DNA from: Robertkochia aurantiaca
GTDB taxonomy: Bacteria > Bacteroidota > Bacteroidia > Flavobacteriales > Flavobacteriaceae
Assembly: GCF_020166495.1 (NCBI RefSeq)
Contig: NZ_JAINZS010000006.1
Coordinates: forward strand, 124,001 to 188,000
Direction of reading: 5' to 3'
Length of the DNA stretch: 64,000 nt
This document shows, one piece after another, positions 62,680-64,000 of the stretch (its first letter is position 1; the number at the start of each line of letters is the position of its first letter). The position numbers and the translations under genes are program-made. The notes under the pieces are model-generated. The model saw nothing but the letters and a program-made list of their open reading frames with translations. It was not told where the DNA came from and did not search any database.

Positions 62680-64000
62680 CTATCCTGCTACGAAATCGGG
62701 ATTATAGCCGAGATATGGCATTTCTTTTTCAACAAAACGAATCCCATGTTCCTCCAATTCATCTAATATGGGGTCATAAAGTTCTTTAATGATCGGAATA
62801 TGTACTCCGCTGAGGTCGATCTCCTGGTTGAGGATCTTCAGGGCAGCGATAGCTACAGGTAGTCCCACTGTTTTTGCCATGGCCGTATAGGTGCGGTCTT
62901 CACCTATAACCACCAGGCTTGAATCGATCTGCCGTCTTTCGCTCCCGTTCTTGTACCCGAATTTGTGATACATGACGATCATGTCTTTATCGTGATCCTT
63001 TAACGTCCACTTGTCTTCCAGTATCTTTTGAAGGGCCTGGGCGGGGGTGGCATTCGGTATTTCGATTTTCTTTTCTGCGTTGAACAGGTCAAGTTCCTCC
63101 AGTTTTTCCCACATGATATCATCCTGGTCGATCTTCAGGTAATGCCTGAGTTTGAGTTCGACTGAGTCGGTAGGATGGTATGGAAGGAAGGCATTGATAA
63201 AATCACGGTAGCTCATGTTTTCAGAGTCTTCCAGTTCAAAGCTGTCATCGGTCATTCCCAGTTGCACAAACATATTCCAGGCCTTTGAAAAACCGATGCG
63301 TCTCATGGTTCCCCTGTAAAGGGTAAGCGCATCCTGCAATCCGTAAGCTTCCCGGTATTTAAGGGAGTCTCTGTTTGCATAGCCTTCAAACCGCCCATAT
63401 CCCTCTATTTCGAGGAACTCGGTTCTTCTAAACAGCTTGTGATAGGGTATGTATTTGTATTTTCCTTCCTGAATGAACTTAGCCGTTCCGCCTTGTCCGG
63501 CTACAACCACGTTGCGCGGATTCCAGGTGAATTTATAGTTCCATAGGTTATCATCGCTCTCCGGTGCGACCAGCCCACCGGTGAATGATTCGAAAAGCAG
63601 CATCTTTCCTCCTTTTTCCCTGACCTGATCGATCACCCTCATGGCACTCATGTGATCGATTCCCGGGTCTACGCCCATTTCGTTCAGGAATAGTAAGCCT
63701 TTCTCCTTTACCTGTTTGTCAAGAGCAGCCATCTCCGGGCTTACGTAAGAAGCAGTTACCAGGTTCTTATTCAGTTCCAGGCAGTCTTCTGCTATATTGA
63801 TGTGCAGGCGGGCAGGAAGCATTGAGATCACGATGTCGGCCTTTTCTATGATCTTTCTGCGACCTTCCAGATCGAAAATATCGATTTCCTGCAGGGATAC
63901 ATGTTTGTTTTGGGCAGCAAGGGAACGTGCGTTTTCCAGGTTTTTGTCGGCCAGAATGAGATGTAATTGTTCTTTTTCTGCCTTTTCGGTAAGATATTGA
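62680..64000 (-). CDS. Saccharopine dehydrogenase family protein, 5' end cut by window
   Basis: NAD(P)-dependent enzyme of the saccharopine dehydrogenase/reductase family; 439 residues are visible. The frame stays open to the window edge. Residues upstream of the GTG at 63831 still read like family sequence (DIFDLEGRRKIIEKADIV), so the true start lies outside. Marks are VISMLPARLH, NEMGVDPGIDHMSAM and ESFTGGLVAPESDDNLW. Members act in lysine breakdown or synthesis through saccharopine; related enzymes make carboxynorspermidine. The long insert fits the bacterial lysine-catabolic form. Confidence 0.9.
   Translation of the reverse strand, partial: QYLTEKAEKEQLHLILADKNLENARSLAAQNKHVSLQEIDIFDLEGRRKIIEKADIVISMLPARLHINIAEDCLELNKNLVTASYVSPEMAALDKQVKEKGLLFLNEMGVDPGIDHMSAMRVIDQVREKGGKMLLFESFTGGLVAPESDDNLWNYKFTWNPRNVVVAGQGGTAKFIQEGKYKYIPYHKLFRRTEFLEIEGYGRFEGYANRDSLKYREAYGLQDALTLYRGTMRRIGFSKAWNMFVQLGMTDDSFELEDSENMSYRDFINAFLPYHPTDSVELKLRHYLKIDQDDIMWEKLEELDLFNAEKKIEIPNATPAQALQKILEDKWTLKDHDKDMIVMYHKFGYKNGSERRQIDSSLVVIGEDRTYTAMAKTVGLPVAIAALKILNQEIDLSGVHIPIIKELYDPILDELEEHGIRFVEKEMPYLGYNPDFVAG

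Overview
The window looks like a chromosomal segment from a marine-type member of the family Flavobacteriaceae (Bacteroidota). Reasons: (i) family-typical proteins such as an IPExxxVDY protein, DUF6155, a 632-residue PurF-like amidotransferase paired with a PfkB kinase, a FeoB-associated Cys-rich small protein and lycopene cyclase; (ii) promoters of the Bacteroidota type, with a -7 box TAnnTTTG or TAnnTTTA and a TTG/TTTG box about 18-22 bp upstream; (iii) almost no Shine-Dalgarno sequences. I see no insertion sequence, prophage, CRISPR array or integrase. One tRNA gene (Asn) is present.

Layout. 1-10.2 kb, plus strand: a probable amine or amino-acid catabolic cluster (class III aminotransferase cut by the window edge, nitrilase, VOC protein, very large Orn/Lys/Arg-type decarboxylase, ATP-grasp ligase, self-cleaving C45 acyltransferase/hydrolase, semialdehyde dehydrogenase). 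10.2-18 kb: tRNA-Asn with repeat-rich flank, rseP, a SCO1-type copper protein, a DUF4198 protein, feoA-feoB, a sugar-type MFS carrier and a 52-residue Cys-tailed membrane protein. 18-28 kb: tricorn-type protease, small proteins, two DsrE-type proteins, an S9 peptidase, lycopene cyclase and polyprenyl synthase. 28-35 kb: a TetR-controlled RND efflux operon with a clear promoter/operator. 35-37.5 kb: a radical SAM protein and a Tat-exported Gfo/Idh protein.

37.5-39.0 kb is the most unusual part. It is a protein-free tract holding seven tandem minus-strand units of about 75 nt. Each has its own -7 promoter box, a conserved 5' hairpin, a conserved linker and a terminator hairpin whose stem differs from copy to copy. 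Wherever a stem is imperfect, the pair is G-U if read from the minus strand but C-A if read from the plus strand. I read this as an array of seven paralogous small RNA genes downstream of the purF-like gene.

39-48 kb is core metabolism: purF-like/pfkB, rnhA-purN, acpP-fabF-rnc and pyk. 48-57 kb is a glycoside-oxidation locus: a six-gene minus-strand operon (two DUF1080 3-keto-glycoside hydrolase-type proteins, two xylose-isomerase-like TIM barrels, one Gfo/Idh dehydrogenase, one NupG-like MFS carrier) facing a divergent GMC oxidoreductase plus gluconate-2-dehydrogenase-subunit-3 pair. 57-64 kb: leuS, a SemiSWEET carrier, alanine dehydrogenase, a YugP-type metallopeptidase, an Lrp/AsnC regulator and a saccharopine dehydrogenase that runs off the right edge.

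Names come from reading motifs and overall similarity by eye. No database search was run.
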